Origin: an uncultured Oscillospiraceae bacterium
GTDB lineage: Bacteria > Bacillota > Clostridia > Oscillospirales > Oscillospiraceae
DNA length: 64,000 bases
Assembly: GCA_947627735.1 (NCBI GenBank)
Contig: CANQXG010000011.1
Location: 1-64,000, forward strand
Reading direction: 5' to 3'
The stretch's first letter is position 1; the number at the start of each line of letters is the position of its first letter. This document shows, in pieces, positions 17,724-27,743 of this stretch. The notes under the pieces are model-generated. The model did no database searches and had not been told where the DNA came from. It saw only the letters and a list, made by a program, of their open reading frames with translations. Position numbers and translations under genes: made by a program.

Positions 17724-20426
17724 ATGGCTGCGATCGTCCCCGGCAGGAAAAACAGGATACTGTCGGCGCTGACCGTCTGCGCGGCCTCCGCGGCAAGCAC
17801 GCTGGCGCTGCTGGCGGTGGTATACGCCCTGCGGGGCGTGTGGCCCTTCGGCACGGACAACGTGGCCTATGTGGACACCGCCCAGTTCTATGTGCCCGGC
17901 TATTACCGCACGTGGGACGTGCTCCACGGCCTGGCCAGCATGCAGCACACCTGGTACGCCGGTCTGGCCGAGGGGGTCAGCGCCAGCTGGAAGACGGTGC
18001 TCAGCCCCTCCAACTGGGTGTTCCTGCTGGTGAGCCGGGACCACATCCTGGAGGGCCTGAGCCTGTATCTGGCGGCGAAGCTGGTCATCATCAGCCTGGG
18101 GGCGGCGCTGGCGGTGAGCCTGCGCTTTCCCGACATGGCCCGGCTGCGCCGGGTGCTGCTGGTGCTGGCCTACACCTTCAGCGGCTTCTCCCTGCAATAC
18201 TACGCCAACTTCTCCTGGATGGGCACGGCGGCGGCCTTCCCGCTGCTGCTGTACGCCCTGGAGCGGCTGCTGCGCACCGGCGGGTACGTGCCCTACATCG
18301 TCTGCTACGTCTATTTCCTGTACCTGGGCGTGTACTACGCCTACATGGCCACCCTCTACATCCTGCTGTTCTCCCTGGGCTACATGCTCTTCCTCCTGCC
18401 CCGGGACCAGCGGGGGGACCGGGCCTTCCGCCTGGGGCTGGCCACGGCGGCGGCCTTTGGCATCGGCGCCAGCTTTTTCATCTCCAACTCCTCCGGGATG
18501 GTCACCTCCTCCCGGTTCGAGAGCAACATGGACTCCGGGCTGATGTCCGGCATGACCACCTGGAACATCCCCAACATCCGCCACACGGTACTGATGCTGC
18601 TGGGCATGAGTCCGGCGGCGGCGGTGCTGCTCCGTGCCCGGCGCAGCGCGGGGCAGGGTCCCCGGCGGTTCTTCGCCTGGATGGCGGCGGTGTTCGCCCT
18701 GCCCATGGTGTTCACCAACATCGACACGGTCTGGCACTTCGGCCAGTACAACTTCTTCCCCATGCGCTACGGCTACATGCTGCCGGCCACGGTGCTGGCC
18801 TTCGCGGCGGCGGCGCTGGAAAAGGGCCTGCCGCCGGCGAAAAAGGCGCTGTCCCGGACCCGGGGCGATATCGCGGAGCTGGTCTGCGCCGCGGCGGTGA
18901 TATGCGCGCTGCCCTGGCTGACGAAGATATACCAGCAATACGGCTCTGTGTTCCTCACCGCCCTGGGCCGGAAGGGGCTGCTGACCTGGCTGGGGGTCTT
19001 TGCCCTGGCGGGCGCGGCCTTCACGGGGCTGTACATACTGCTCCTGCGCCGGCCGGGCCGATCTGGCGCGGCGGCCATGGCGGTGCTGATGACGATACAG
19101 CTGGCCGTGAACGCCCTGGGCTTCGTGGCCCCGGACGACGGCCACACCTACACCTACGAATACGACCCGGCTTACATCGAGGCGGCGGACGCGCTGTACG
19201 ACGTGTTCTCGGCCCAGGAGCTGTCCCCCCTGTCCCGGGCGAAGAACGTGGACGCCAGTCTTAACGCCGGCTACGCCTCCATCGCCGGGGTCAGCGCCCT
19301 GTCCAGCGTCAACTCCGGCTCCTCCTCCACCCAGCTGGGGGTGTTCCGCCAGCTGGGCTACACGGTGAACTATTTCCGCATCATGGACCCAGGCGGCACG
19401 GTGTTTTCCGACATGCTCCTGGGGGTGGACCGGGCGCTGACCTCCCTGCCCATCGACGAGGACCTCTATCTCCCCGGCCAGACGGTGGCCGGCGTGCAGA
19501 TCGCCCCCAGCCGCTACCCCGGCGTCATCGGCCTGCAGTACCCCGCCGGGGCGCTGGACGGCTACTTCGACTGCACGGACCTGGCCCAGCGGCTGAACTG
19601 CCTGTACCGGGCCTTCACCGGCTCCGACGGCGCCGTGGCGGCAAACCTGTCCCCCGCCGCGCTCCAGGCGGAGGGCGAGGGCATGCGCCGGTACACCTTC
19701 ACCTGCACGGCCCCGGCCCCCGCGTTCCTGTACCTGGCGGCGGACGGGACCATCATGAACATCACCGTGAACGGCCGGGAGGTGGCGGTGCCCTCTTATC
19801 TCAACCCCACGAACCGCCTCTATCCCGCGGCCTTCAACTCCAACCTGCTGTGTCTGGGCCTGGTCCCGGCCGGGGAGAGCACCATAAGCTTCTCCTCCGC
19901 CATGGACCTGACGGCGGCGGACATCGCTGTGACGGCGGTGGACCAGGCGGCGGTGGCCTCCTTTGCCGGCGACGCCCGCCGGGACCCGGACATGGAGGTG
20001 AGCTATGACTCCATCGGCCTGACCGCCACCGTCACCGCGGAGGCGGAGGACCAGGTTTTGTTCCTGCCCCTGGCGGCCACCGGCTGGCGCTGCGAGGTCA
20101 ACGGCGAGAGCGTGAAGCTTGCCTACCCCCTGGACGTGATGGTGGGCGTGCCCCTGCAGAAGGGGGAGAACACCGTCCGCCTGTGGCGGCCCGCCCGGTG
20201 GATCGTGCCGAAAAAGGGCCTGACCATCTCCCTGGAGACTTTGGCGGTGTGCGCCCTGTGGGCGCTGCTGCGCCGGCTGCCCCGCCTGCGGGCCATGGCC
20301 CTGCCCAAGTGGATGGGCGCCGTGGCGCTGGTGCTGTTTTACGCCGCGGCGGCGGGCTGCATCCTGTTCGTATACGCCGCGCCCCTGGCCCTCCTGATCG
20401 CCCGGGGCACGGTGATCTGGCCATGA
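17724..20426 (+). CDS. YfhO family GT-C-type membrane glycosyltransferase (copy 1)
   Basis: A 900-residue polytopic protein. About a dozen hydrophobic segments fill residues 10-450, a large extracytoplasmic beta-rich region spans about 450-800, and final helices lie at 810-895. In the first outer loop DTAQFYVPGY holds the Asp and Gln expected of the YfhO catalytic loop. In B. subtilis YfhO transfers a sugar from undecaprenyl phosphate onto lipoteichoic acid, using CsbB as donor-maker. A CsbB/GtrB-like gene lies downstream at 25714. The acceptor here is unknown. A GAGG site lies 7 nt before the ATG. Confidence 0.82.
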   Translation: MAAIVPGRKNRILSALTVCAASAASTLALLAVVYALRGVWPFGTDNVAYVDTAQFYVPGYYRTWDVLHGLASMQHTWYAGLAEGVSASWKTVLSPSNWVFLLVSRDHILEGLSLYLAAKLVIISLGAALAVSLRFPDMARLRRVLLVLAYTFSGFSLQYYANFSWMGTAAAFPLLLYALERLLRTGGYVPYIVCYVYFLYLGVYYAYMATLYILLFSLGYMLFLLPRDQRGDRAFRLGLATAAAFGIGASFFISNSSGMVTSSRFESNMDSGLMSGMTTWNIPNIRHTVLMLLGMSPAAAVLLRARRSAGQGPRRFFAWMAAVFALPMVFTNIDTVWHFGQYNFFPMRYGYMLPATVLAFAAAALEKGLPPAKKALSRTRGDIAELVCAAAVICALPWLTKIYQQYGSVFLTALGRKGLLTWLGVFALAGAAFTGLYILLLRRPGRSGAAAMAVLMTIQLAVNALGFVAPDDGHTYTYEYDPAYIEAADALYDVFSAQELSPLSRAKNVDASLNAGYASIAGVSALSSVNSGSSSTQLGVFRQLGYTVNYFRIMDPGGTVFSDMLLGVDRALTSLPIDEDLYLPGQTVAGVQIAPSRYPGVIGLQYPAGALDGYFDCTDLAQRLNCLYRAFTGSDGAVAANLSPAALQAEGEGMRRYTFTCTAPAPAFLYLAADGTIMNITVNGREVAVPSYLNPTNRLYPAAFNSNLLCLGLVPAGESTISFSSAMDLTAADIAVTAVDQAAVASFAGDARRDPDMEVSYDSIGLTATVTAEAEDQVLFLPLAATGWRCEVNGESVKLAYPLDVMVGVPLQKGENTVRLWRPARWIVPKKGLTISLETLAVCALWALLRRLPRLRAMALPKWMGAVALVLFYAAAAGCILFVYAAPLALLIARGTVIWP

Positions 20427-20442
20427 CCGGAAGGAGATACCC

Positions 20443-21465
20443 ATGAGCACCATCCTCGTCACCGGCGGCGCCGGCTTCATCGGCGCCAACTTCGTCTACT
20501 ATCTGCTGGACACCCACCCCGACGACCGGGTGGTGTGCGTGGACAGCCTGACCTACGCGGGCAACCTGTCCACCCTGGAGCGGGCACTGGCCGACCCCCG
20601 GTTCGCCTTCTATAAACAGGACATCCGGGACCGGGCCGGCGTGGAGGCCGTCTTTGACGCGGAAAAGCCCGACGCGGTGGTGAATTTCGCCGCGGAGAGC
20701 CACGTGGACCGGTCCATCGAAACGCCGGAGATATTCCTGCAGACCAACATCCTGGGCACCCAGGTGATGATGGACGCCTGCCTCGCCCACGGGAACGTGC
20801 GCTTCCACCAGGTGTCCACCGACGAGGTCTACGGGGACCTGCCCCTGGACCGGCCCGACCTGCTGTTCACCGAGGACACCCCCCTGCACGCCTCCAGCCC
20901 CTATTCGGCCTCCAAGGCGTCGGCGGACCTGCTGGTGCAGGCATACTGCCGCACCTACGGCCTGGCGGCCACCATCAGCCGCTGCTCCAACAACTACGGC
21001 CCCTACCAGTTCCCGGAGAAGTTCATCCCCCTGCTCATCGCCAACTGCCTGCAGGACAAGCCCCTGCCCGTGTACGGGAAGGGCCTGAACGTGCGGGACT
21101 GGCTGTATGTGACCGACCACTGCAAGGCCATCGACCTGATCCTGCGCCGGGGCCGGCTGGGCCAGGTGTACAACATCGGCGGCCGCAGCGAGATGCGCAA
21201 CATCGACATCGCCCGGCTCATCTGCCGCTCCCTGGACAAGCCGGAGAGCCTGATCTCCTTCGTGGCCGACCGGAAGGGCCACGACCTGCGCTACGCCATC
21301 GACCCGGAGAAGATCCGCGCGGAGCTGGGCTGGACGCCGGAGACGGCCTTCGCCGACGGCATCCGCGCCACCGTGGACTGGTATCTGGCCCACCGCCCCT
21401 GGTGGGAGGACATCATCTCCGGCGAATACCGCGACTACTATGAGCGGATGTACAAAGACCGCTGA
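20443..21465 (+). CDS. rfbB: dTDP-glucose 4,6-dehydratase
   Basis: A 340-residue short-chain dehydrogenase-type enzyme that converts dTDP-glucose into dTDP-4-keto-6-deoxyglucose. The NAD motif is TGGAGFIGAN (7-16), the catalytic STDEVYG is at 125-131, and the Y-x-x-x-K pair is Y154/K158. SRCSNNYGPYQFPEKFIP and NVRDWLYV are typical of RmlB/RfbB. AAGGAG precedes the ATG. The thymidylyltransferase (rmlA) and the rhamnose enzymes rmlC and rmlD are absent from the window. The next gene is a 4-aminotransferase, so the keto sugar probably goes to an amino sugar rather than rhamnose. Confidence 0.95.
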   Translation: MSTILVTGGAGFIGANFVYYLLDTHPDDRVVCVDSLTYAGNLSTLERALADPRFAFYKQDIRDRAGVEAVFDAEKPDAVVNFAAESHVDRSIETPEIFLQTNILGTQVMMDACLAHGNVRFHQVSTDEVYGDLPLDRPDLLFTEDTPLHASSPYSASKASADLLVQAYCRTYGLAATISRCSNNYGPYQFPEKFIPLLIANCLQDKPLPVYGKGLNVRDWLYVTDHCKAIDLILRRGRLGQVYNIGGRSEMRNIDIARLICRSLDKPESLISFVADRKGHDLRYAIDPEKIRAELGWTPETAFADGIRATVDWYLAHRPWWEDIISGEYRDYYERMYKDR

Positions 21466-21487
21466 TCCCACCCTTCGGAGGCACGCC

Positions 21488-22624
21488 ATGATCCCCTTCA
21501 ACATCCCCCCCTATACCGGCCGGGAGGACGATTACGTCCTGCAGGCCATCCACTCCCACAAGATATGCGGCGACGGCTCCTTCACGAAAAAGTGCCACGC
21601 CTGGCTGGCCGAACACACCGGCGCGGCCCAGGCGCTGCTCACCACCAGCGGCTCCAGCGCCCTGGACATGGCCGCCATCCTCTGCGGCCTCGGCCCGGGG
21701 GACGAGGTGATCCTGCCGTCCTATACCTTCTCCGCCACCGCCAACGCCTTCGTCCTGACGGGGGCCACCCCGGTGTTCGTGGACATCCGCCCGGACACCA
21801 TGAACATCGACGAGAATCTGATAGAGGACGCCGTCACGCCCCGCACCAAGGCCATCTGCCCGGTGCACTACGGCGGGGTGTCCTGCGAGATGGACGCCAT
21901 CCTGGCCGTCGCCCGGCGCCACGGCCTGAAGGTCATCGAGGACGCGGCCCAGGGGGTCATGGCCTTTTACAAGGGCCAGGCCCTGGGTTCCATCGGCGAC
22001 TACGGCTGCTTCAGCTTCCACGAGTCGAAGAACTACTCCATGGGCGAGGGCGGCGCCATCCTCCTGCGTCAGGAGGACCCCCGGGCGGAGATGGTCCGGG
22101 AGAAGGGCACCAACCGCGCCCGGTTCCTCCGGGGCCAGGTGGACAAGTACACCTGGGAACTGCCCGGCACCAGCTTTTTGCCCAGCGAGCTGAACGCGGC
22201 GTACCTGTGGGGCCAGCTGGAGCTGGCGGAGGACATCAACGCCGCCCGGCGCCACAGCTGGCAGCTGTACTATGACGGCCTGGCCCCCCTGGCCAAAGAG
22301 GGGCTGATCGGACTCCCCGCCGTCCCCGACGGGTGCGTCCACAACGGCCACATGTTCTACCTCAAGGCCCGGGACATCGCCCAGCGCACCGCCCTGACCG
22401 CCTGGCTGAAGGAGCGGGGCATCGGCTCGGCGTTCCACTACGTGCCCCTCCACTCCGCCACCGCCGGCCGGCGCTATGGCCGCTTCCACGGGGAGGACCG
22501 GTACACCACCCGCGAGAGCGAGCGGCTGCTGCGCCTGCCCATGTACTACGGCCTGACCGACGGTGAGGTGGCCCAGGTGGCGGAGGCCGTCACGGCCTTC
22601 TACCGCTCCGCCGCCGCCCTGTGA
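21488..22624 (+). CDS. wecE: WecE-like dTDP-4-keto-6-deoxyhexose aminotransferase
   Basis: A 378-residue DegT/DnrJ/EryC1-type PLP enzyme. The PLP lysine is K181 in HESKNYSMGEGG, and D152 in EDAAQ holds the pyridine nitrogen. TTSGSSALDMA and PSYTFSATANAF are the phosphate-loop and cofactor motifs. Closest in pattern to WecE/RffA, which makes dTDP-4-amino-4,6-dideoxy-D-galactose from the RmlB product with glutamate as donor; a glucose-configured product is also possible. The start at 21488 has GGAGG upstream. It lies 22 bp after rfbB, and the ATP-grasp genes that follow could acylate the new amine. Confidence 0.92.
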   Translation: MIPFNIPPYTGREDDYVLQAIHSHKICGDGSFTKKCHAWLAEHTGAAQALLTTSGSSALDMAAILCGLGPGDEVILPSYTFSATANAFVLTGATPVFVDIRPDTMNIDENLIEDAVTPRTKAICPVHYGGVSCEMDAILAVARRHGLKVIEDAAQGVMAFYKGQALGSIGDYGCFSFHESKNYSMGEGGAILLRQEDPRAEMVREKGTNRARFLRGQVDKYTWELPGTSFLPSELNAAYLWGQLELAEDINAARRHSWQLYYDGLAPLAKEGLIGLPAVPDGCVHNGHMFYLKARDIAQRTALTAWLKERGIGSAFHYVPLHSATAGRRYGRFHGEDRYTTRESERLLRLPMYYGLTDGEVAQVAEAVTAFYRSAAAL

Positions 22625-22632
22625 CCGCCGCC

Positions 22633-23748
22633 ATGAAAAAGCTCGCCATCATCGGCGCCAACGAATTTCAGGACCCCCTCATCCGCAAGGCGAAGCAGAT
22701 GGGCTATGTGACCCACGTGTTCGCCTGGGCGGCGGGGGACGTGGGGGAGCAGAGCGCCGACGTGTTCCACCCCATCAGCATCACGGAGAAGGAGGCCATC
22801 TGGCAGGTGTGCCGGGACGTGGGCGTGCAGGCCTGCTGCTCCATCGGCTCGGACCTGGCGGTGCACACGGTGAACTATGTCCAGCGCCGTCTGGGAAACC
22901 CCTGCAACCCGGAGATCACCGACACAGTGGCCACCAACAAATACGCCATGCGCCGGACCCTGTCGGCGGCGGGGGTGGCGTGCCCCCGGTTTTTGACCGC
23001 GTCGGAGGCGCCCGACCCGCAGGCGCTGGAGGACATGGGCTGGCCTTTGATCGTCAAACCCACGGACCGCTCCGGCAGCCGGGGCATCTTCAAGGTGACG
23101 GACATGGCCGCCCTGGCGGACGCCGTGCCCCGGGCCGCGGCGCTGTCCTTCGAGAAAAAGGCCATCATCGAGCAGTTCATCACCGGTCGGGAGTACAGCT
23201 GCGAGAGCATCTCCTTCGCCGGGGAGCACCACATCCTGGCCCTGACGAAAAAATACACCACCGGCGCGCCCCACTTCATCGAAACGGGCCACACCGAGCC
23301 GGCGGAGGACATCCCGGCGGCGCTGCTGCCGGCGGTGCGCCGGACGGTGACGGCGGCGCTGGACGCGCTGCAGGTGACCTACGGCGCCGGGCACACGGAA
23401 TTTCTGCTGACCCCGGAGGGGGAGGTGCGGATCGTGGAGGCGGGCGCCCGGATGGGCGGCGACTGCATCGGTTCGGACCTGGTGTACCTGTCCACCGGCG
23501 TGGACTTCATGGCCGCGGTCATCGACGTGGCCTGCGGCCATGCGCCGGACCTGACGGTGAGGCGCACGCCCCGCCGGGCGGACATCCGCTTCATCTTCAC
23601 CGAGGCGGACGCCGTGCGCATGGAGCGGGAGCGCGCCGCCGCGCCGGAGCGCCTCTGGCGGGCATCCTACGACGGGGACGCCTCCGCCGCCGTCACCGAC
23701 AGCTCCACCCGCCACGGCTACTGGATCACGCTGGGCCAGGCCCTGTGA
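22633..23748 (+). CDS. ATP-grasp ligase 1 (possible amino-sugar acylation)
   Basis: A 371-residue ATP-grasp enzyme. The N-terminal Rossmann-like preATP domain (KKLAIIGANEFQDPLI) is followed by ATP-binding segments with WPLIVKPTDRSGSRGI and EQFITGREYSCES, and a metal-binding stretch VRIVEAGARMGGDC. This is the layout of PurK/carbamoyl-phosphate-type ligases, which activate a carboxylate as acyl phosphate for attack by an amine. Placement after the sugar aminotransferase suggests it attaches an amino acid or other acid to the sugar amine (inference). The ATG 22633 is preferred by similarity to the usual N-terminus; GTG at 22621 overlapping the wecE stop is the alternative. No clear ribosome site was seen. 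Confidence 0.8.
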   Translation: MKKLAIIGANEFQDPLIRKAKQMGYVTHVFAWAAGDVGEQSADVFHPISITEKEAIWQVCRDVGVQACCSIGSDLAVHTVNYVQRRLGNPCNPEITDTVATNKYAMRRTLSAAGVACPRFLTASEAPDPQALEDMGWPLIVKPTDRSGSRGIFKVTDMAALADAVPRAAALSFEKKAIIEQFITGREYSCESISFAGEHHILALTKKYTTGAPHFIETGHTEPAEDIPAALLPAVRRTVTAALDALQVTYGAGHTEFLLTPEGEVRIVEAGARMGGDCIGSDLVYLSTGVDFMAAVIDVACGHAPDLTVRRTPRRADIRFIFTEADAVRMERERAAAPERLWRASYDGDASAAVTDSSTRHGYWITLGQAL

Positions 23749-23784
23749 CAGGACGCCGCCGACCCTTGCCAAGGAGGCAGCACA

Positions 23785-24978
23785 ATGGAAAAGATCATGA
23801 TCCTGGGCGCCGGCCCCGCCCAGGTGCCCCTCATCCGGGAGGCCCGGAACATGGGCCTTGAAACTGTGGTCGCCACCATCCCGGGGGATTATCCCGGCAT
23901 CCCGGAGGCGGACGCCGTGACCTACACGGATATCACCAACGCCCCCGCCATCGCCGCCGAGGCGGCCCGATACGCCGTTTCCGGCGTGGCCACCTGCTGC
24001 TTCGAGCTGGGGCTGCGGGCCCAGGCGCTGGCATGCGAGAGGCTGGGCCTGCCGGGCATCAGCCCGGCGGCGGCGGAGATATCCGTCAACAAGCTGGCCA
24101 TGAAGGAGGCCTTCGACGCCGGCGGGGTGCTCACCGCCCCCTGGCGGCGGCTGGACAGCGAGGACGATGTTCCCGCCGCGGCGGCGGCGCTGGGCTTCCC
24201 CATGGTGGTGAAGGCCGTGGACCTGCAGGGCAGCCGGGGCGTGTACGTGGTCCGGGACACGGACCAGGCCCGGCGGGCCTTCCGGCAGGCGCTGGCCCTG
24301 TCCGGGGAGCGCTGCTGCCTGGCCGAGGCCTTCCTCACCGGCAGCAACTGCGGCGCGGAGGCCTTCGTCCAGGGCGGCAAGCCCCTTCTGGTGATGCCCG
24401 ACGGCACCCTCTCCGCCTGTCAGCCCGGCGGACCCAACGTGCCCATCGGCCACTATGTGCCCCTGGAGGGCGGCGAGGCGGTGCGCGCCGCCGTGACGGA
24501 GCAGGTCCGGCGGGCCATCCGGGCCTGCGGGCTGGATGACTGCGCCGTCAACTTCGACTTCGTCCTCCACGACGGCAGGCCCTATGTCATCGAGCTGACC
24601 GCCCGGGCGGGGGCCACCTGCCTGCCGGAGCTGACGGGCCTGCACTACGGGATAAACTATTACCGCATGATCCTCCTGGCCGCCCTGGGCCGGGACGCCC
24701 GGGAATACCTGGCCGGCGGCGGAGATCCCCGCCGGGCCTGCGCGGCGGTGATGCTCCGATCGCCCCGGGACGGGACCGTGCGGGCCATCCATCTGCCGGA
24801 GAAATTGCCGGCGAGCGTATACCAGCTGTCCCTGATCGTGAAGCCCGGCGACCGGGTCCGGGCCTTTACCCAGACCGCCGACCGGATCGGCCAGGCCATC
24901 GTCACCGGCCCGGACGCCGACGGATGCCGCCGGGAGCTGGACAGGCTCCTGGAACAGATCAAGATCGAGGTTGAATGA
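23785..24978 (+). CDS. ATP-grasp ligase 2
   Basis: A 397-residue ATP-grasp enzyme related to, but clearly distinct from, the preceding one. The N-terminus is [17 protein letters not shown]. The ATP site includes [17 protein letters not shown], the lid follows, and the metal-binding segment is NFDFV...[19 protein letters not shown]-terminal extension of about 100 residues resembles the tail of carboxylase-like ligases. AAGGAGG precedes the ATG. Two ATP-grasp enzymes in a row could add two residues one after another, or make and transfer one acyl group (inference). Confidence 0.8.
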   Translation: MEKIMILGAGPAQVPLIREARNMGLETVVATIPGDYPGIPEADAVTYTDITNAPAIAAEAARYAVSGVATCCFELGLRAQALACERLGLPGISPAAAEISVNKLAMKEAFDAGGVLTAPWRRLDSEDDVPAAAAALGFPMVVKAVDLQGSRGVYVVRDTDQARRAFRQALALSGERCCLAEAFLTGSNCGAEAFVQGGKPLLVMPDGTLSACQPGGPNVPIGHYVPLEGGEAVRAAVTEQVRRAIRACGLDDCAVNFDFVLHDGRPYVIELTARAGATCLPELTGLHYGINYYRMILLAALGRDAREYLAGGGDPRRACAAVMLRSPRDGTVRAIHLPEKLPASVYQLSLIVKPGDRVRAFTQTADRIGQAIVTGPDADGCRRELDRLLEQIKIEVE

Positions 24979-24979
24979 C

Positions 24980-25717
24980 GTGCACACTGACAGCCTTTTC
25001 ATCGCCCCGGACGCCCACTGCCGGAACGTGACCGGCCCGGCCTCCGCCGCCGTCTATACCGGCGCCTGGGTGGAGGACACCGCTCTGGGCGAGCGGGCCA
25101 CCGTCGGGGACTTCTCCCGGGTGGCGGACAGCGTTCTGGCCGAGCGGGCCAGCCTGCAGCGGTACAACATGGCCTACGGCGCTCGCCTGGGCCGGTACTC
25201 CTACACCGGGCGCAACACCGTGATCTGGCACGCGGACATCGGCGCGTTCTGCTCCCTGTCCTGGAACGTGTCCGTGGGCGGCGGTGAGCACGACTATACA
25301 CGCCTGACCACCCACTCGTTTTTGTATGACGAGAAGGACTTCGGCCTCATGCCCCCCGGCGCGGAGGGCTATGACCGCTTCGCCCAGCCCTGCTCCATCG
25401 GCAACGACGTCTGGATCGGCGCCGGGGCGGTGATCACCCGGGGGGTGCATGTGGGCGACGGGGCCGTGATCGGCGCCGGGTCCGTGGTGACCCGGGATGT
25501 GGAGCCTTACACCGTCGTGGCGGGGGTGCCTGCCCGGCCTCTGAAAAAGCGCTTTTCCGACGACATCATCCGCGCCCTGCTGGCCAGCCGCTGGTGGGAC
25601 CTGCCCGGGGACGTGATCCGGGCCAATTTTGAGCTGTTCAACGCCCCGCCGGACAGCGCCGCCGCCGCGCGGTTGCTGGCGCTGCGGGACAAGTATTTGG
25701 GAGGTGAGGGAAAATGA
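24980..25717 (+). CDS. Hexapeptide-repeat O- or N-acetyltransferase (CatB-like)
   Basis: About 245 residues of left-handed beta-helix type. Isoleucine/valine-led hexapeptides run through the middle, with [18 protein letters not shown] and [26 protein letters not shown] as the classic C-terminal coil. The loop [15 protein letters not shown] carries the His expected for catalysis in xenobiotic/sugar acetyltransferases. The acceptor is probably a sugar hydroxyl or amine. GTG at 24980 with GAGG 9 nt upstream is preferred; TTG at 24971 is possible. The stop overlaps the next ATG (ATGA). Confidence 0.82.
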   Translation: MHTDSLFIAPDAHCRNVTGPASAAVYTGAWVEDTALGERATVGDFSRVADSVLAERASLQRYNMAYGARLGRYSYTGRNTVIWHADIGAFCSLSWNVSVGGGEHDYTRLTTHSFLYDEKDFGLMPPGAEGYDRFAQPCSIGNDVWIGAGAVITRGVHVGDGAVIGAGSVVTRDVEPYTVVAGVPARPLKKRFSDDIIRALLASRWWDLPGDVIRANFELFNAPPDSAAAARLLALRDKYLGGEGK

Positions 25718-26667
25718 CCACCATCTCGATCGCCATCCCCTGCTACAAGTCCGCCCGGACCATCGGTCCCGTGGTGGAGGAGCTGCGGGGCGTGTTCGCC
25801 GCCCAGAGCGAGTACGACTACCAGATCATCCTGGTCAACGACTACCCGGACGACGACACCTTCGACGTGATCGCCTCCCTGTGCCGGGAAGATGAAAAGA
25901 TCATCGGCGTGAACCTGTCGAGAAACTTCGGCCAGACCGTGGCGAAGATGGCGGCCCTGCCCTATGTGAAGGGGGAGGTGCTGGTATACATGGACGACGA
26001 CGGCCAGCATCCCGCCGACCAGATCTTCAAGCTGGTGGAGAAGGTCCGGGAGGGCTACGACGTGGTGTACGCCCGCTTCCCCCACAAGCAGCACAGCGCC
26101 TTCAAGCGCCTCACCAGCCGCCTCAACAGCAAGGTCCTGGAGCTGAACGGCACCAAGCCCAAGGGCATCACCCTGTCCAGCTACTGCGCCATGGGTCCCA
26201 CCGCCATCGAGGCGCTGCGCCGCTATAAAAGCCCCTTCCCCTCCATGGGCGGGTACCTGGTCCACGTGGCCCGGCGGTACGCCAACGTGGACATGGAACA
26301 CCGCGCCCGGCTGGAGGGCGAGAGCAACTACACCCTGCGGAAGATGCTGAGCCTGTGGCTGACCGGCTTCACCAACTTCTCCACCGTGCCGCTGCGCTTC
26401 GCCACCGTGGCGGGCAGCATCTTCGCCGTGGTGGGCTTCCTGGCGGCGGTCATCACCGTGATACGCAAGCTCCTGCACCCCAGCATCGCCGCGGGCTTCA
26501 CCACCTCCATCGCCCTGCAGCTGGGCATCGGCGGCATGATCATGCTGCTGCTGGGCCTGTGCGGGGAGTATATAGGCCGGATCTACATGACCGTGAGCAA
26601 CATGCCCCAGTACGAGATCCGCCAGACCGTCAACGCCGGCGAGGAGGACGACCGCCATGGGCAATAA
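25714..26667 (+). CDS. CsbB/GtrB-like polyprenyl-phosphate glycosyltransferase (copy 1)
   Basis: A 317-residue GT2 enzyme with a cytoplasmic catalytic domain ([19 protein letters not shown] at the start; acidic metal motif in [10 protein letters not shown]) and two C-terminal membrane helices (about 228-255 and 266-290) ending with [11 protein letters not shown], as in GtrB and CsbB. Such enzymes load a sugar onto undecaprenyl phosphate on the inner face; the lipid is then flipped and used by a GT-C enzyme such as YfhO, and yfhO copy 1 is in the same operon. The sugar loaded is unknown. Confidence 0.87.
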   Translation: MTTISIAIPCYKSARTIGPVVEELRGVFAAQSEYDYQIILVNDYPDDDTFDVIASLCREDEKIIGVNLSRNFGQTVAKMAALPYVKGEVLVYMDDDGQHPADQIFKLVEKVREGYDVVYARFPHKQHSAFKRLTSRLNSKVLELNGTKPKGITLSSYCAMGPTAIEALRRYKSPFPSMGGYLVHVARRYANVDMEHRARLEGESNYTLRKMLSLWLTGFTNFSTVPLRFATVAGSIFAVVGFLAAVITVIRKLLHPSIAAGFTTSIALQLGIGGMIMLLLGLCGEYIGRIYMTVSNMPQYEIRQTVNAGEEDDRHGQ

Positions 26668-27730
26668 GCTGCGGCCTGCCTACGACAGGCTCTACGTGGG
26701 CGGCGAGACCCTGCTGCTGGCCATGGGCGCCCGGCGGGAGGGCAGGCGCGACGCGGACGCTCTCCCGGCGCGGGAGGGGGCGGCGGCGTTTTATAAGAGC
26801 ACCGTCCGGCCCTACTGGCGGCAGTTCAACGTCCCCGTGCCCAAGGCCTACTGGTTCCGGCTCTACTGCAACGGCTTCCGGCCTGACAGCCCCCGATACA
26901 TCCCCGACGACCTGTGGTTCCGCCGGATCATCCCCCACTACAACAACCTGCTGTTCGCCAAGGCCCTGCAGGACAAGTGCATGCACGGAGTGCTGTTTCC
27001 CGACATGCGCCGGCCTGTGACGGTGGTGAAGAACATGGCGGGGATGTTTTACACCGACGACTTCCGCCCCCTCACCTTTGACGAGGCTGTAAAGCGCTTT
27101 GCCGGCCATGGCCGGGTCATCGTCAAGCCCTCCGTGGGCAGCGGCCAGGGCCACGGCATCCGCTTTTACGACAGCGACGCCCTCTCCCCCGCCGAGATCG
27201 GCGATGTGTTCCGCCTGTACGGGCAGAACTTCATCGTCCAGGAGAAGCTGACCCAGCATCCGGACCTGGCCCGGCTGAATCCTGGGTCGCTGAACACCGT
27301 GCGGCTGATAACCTTCCTCCACGACGGCAGGGCGGATGTGCTGGCCGCCATTTTGCGGGTGGGCGGATCGCAGAGCGAGGTGGACAACACCTCCCAGGGC
27401 GGCTTCAAGGCCACGGTGCTGCCGGACGGCCATCTGGCGGACCGGGGCATGGACCACCACTACCGCTACACGGACCGATACGAAAACGGCATCCCCTTCG
27501 GCTCGGTGACCATCCCGGGCTATGACCGGATCGTGGCAGCCGTGACGGAGCACGCCGTGAAAATGAGCCACTTCCGGCTGCTGGGCTGGGACATCGCCGT
27601 GGCGGAGGACGGCGATCCGGTGCTGGTGGAGTATAACGTCATACCCGCCCAGGCCCACGCCACCAACGGCCCCCTGTTCGGGGAGCTGACCGATCAGGTG
27701 CTGGCCGAGGTGTTTGGCCGGCGGGCCTGA
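26657..27730 (+). CDS. Sugar-transfer-associated ATP-grasp protein 1
   Basis: A 357-residue protein of the ATPgrasp_ST type, found in surface polysaccharide loci but with no defined reaction. It has an N-terminal alpha-helical part, an ATP-binding segment RVIVKPSVGSGQGHGI, the conserved LARLNPGSLNTVRLITF phrase and a C-terminal LGWDIAVAEDGDPVLVEYN with metal-binding Asp, Glu and Asn. It probably joins a carboxylate to an amine or hydroxyl of a glycan precursor (inference). The start overlaps the preceding gene by 11 nt. The next gene is a divergent paralogue. Confidence 0.85.
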   Translation: MGNKLRPAYDRLYVGGETLLLAMGARREGRRDADALPAREGAAAFYKSTVRPYWRQFNVPVPKAYWFRLYCNGFRPDSPRYIPDDLWFRRIIPHYNNLLFAKALQDKCMHGVLFPDMRRPVTVVKNMAGMFYTDDFRPLTFDEAVKRFAGHGRVIVKPSVGSGQGHGIRFYDSDALSPAEIGDVFRLYGQNFIVQEKLTQHPDLARLNPGSLNTVRLITFLHDGRADVLAAILRVGGSQSEVDNTSQGGFKATVLPDGHLADRGMDHHYRYTDRYENGIPFGSVTIPGYDRIVAAVTEHAVKMSHFRLLGWDIAVAEDGDPVLVEYNVIPAQAHATNGPLFGELTDQVLAEVFGRRA

Positions 27731-27743
27731 GAAAGGAGCGGAC

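Noticed and set aside
17703-20489. Minus-strand frame of over 900 codons opposite yfhO copy 1
   Set aside because: Composition is typical of GC-driven antisense frames (Gly/His/Arg/Gln-rich, no domains); the plus strand encodes a clear YfhO protein with a promoter and ribosome site.
20443-21465. Rhamnose pathway
   Set aside because: Only rmlB is present; rmlA, rmlC and rmlD are not in the window and the next gene is an aminotransferase.
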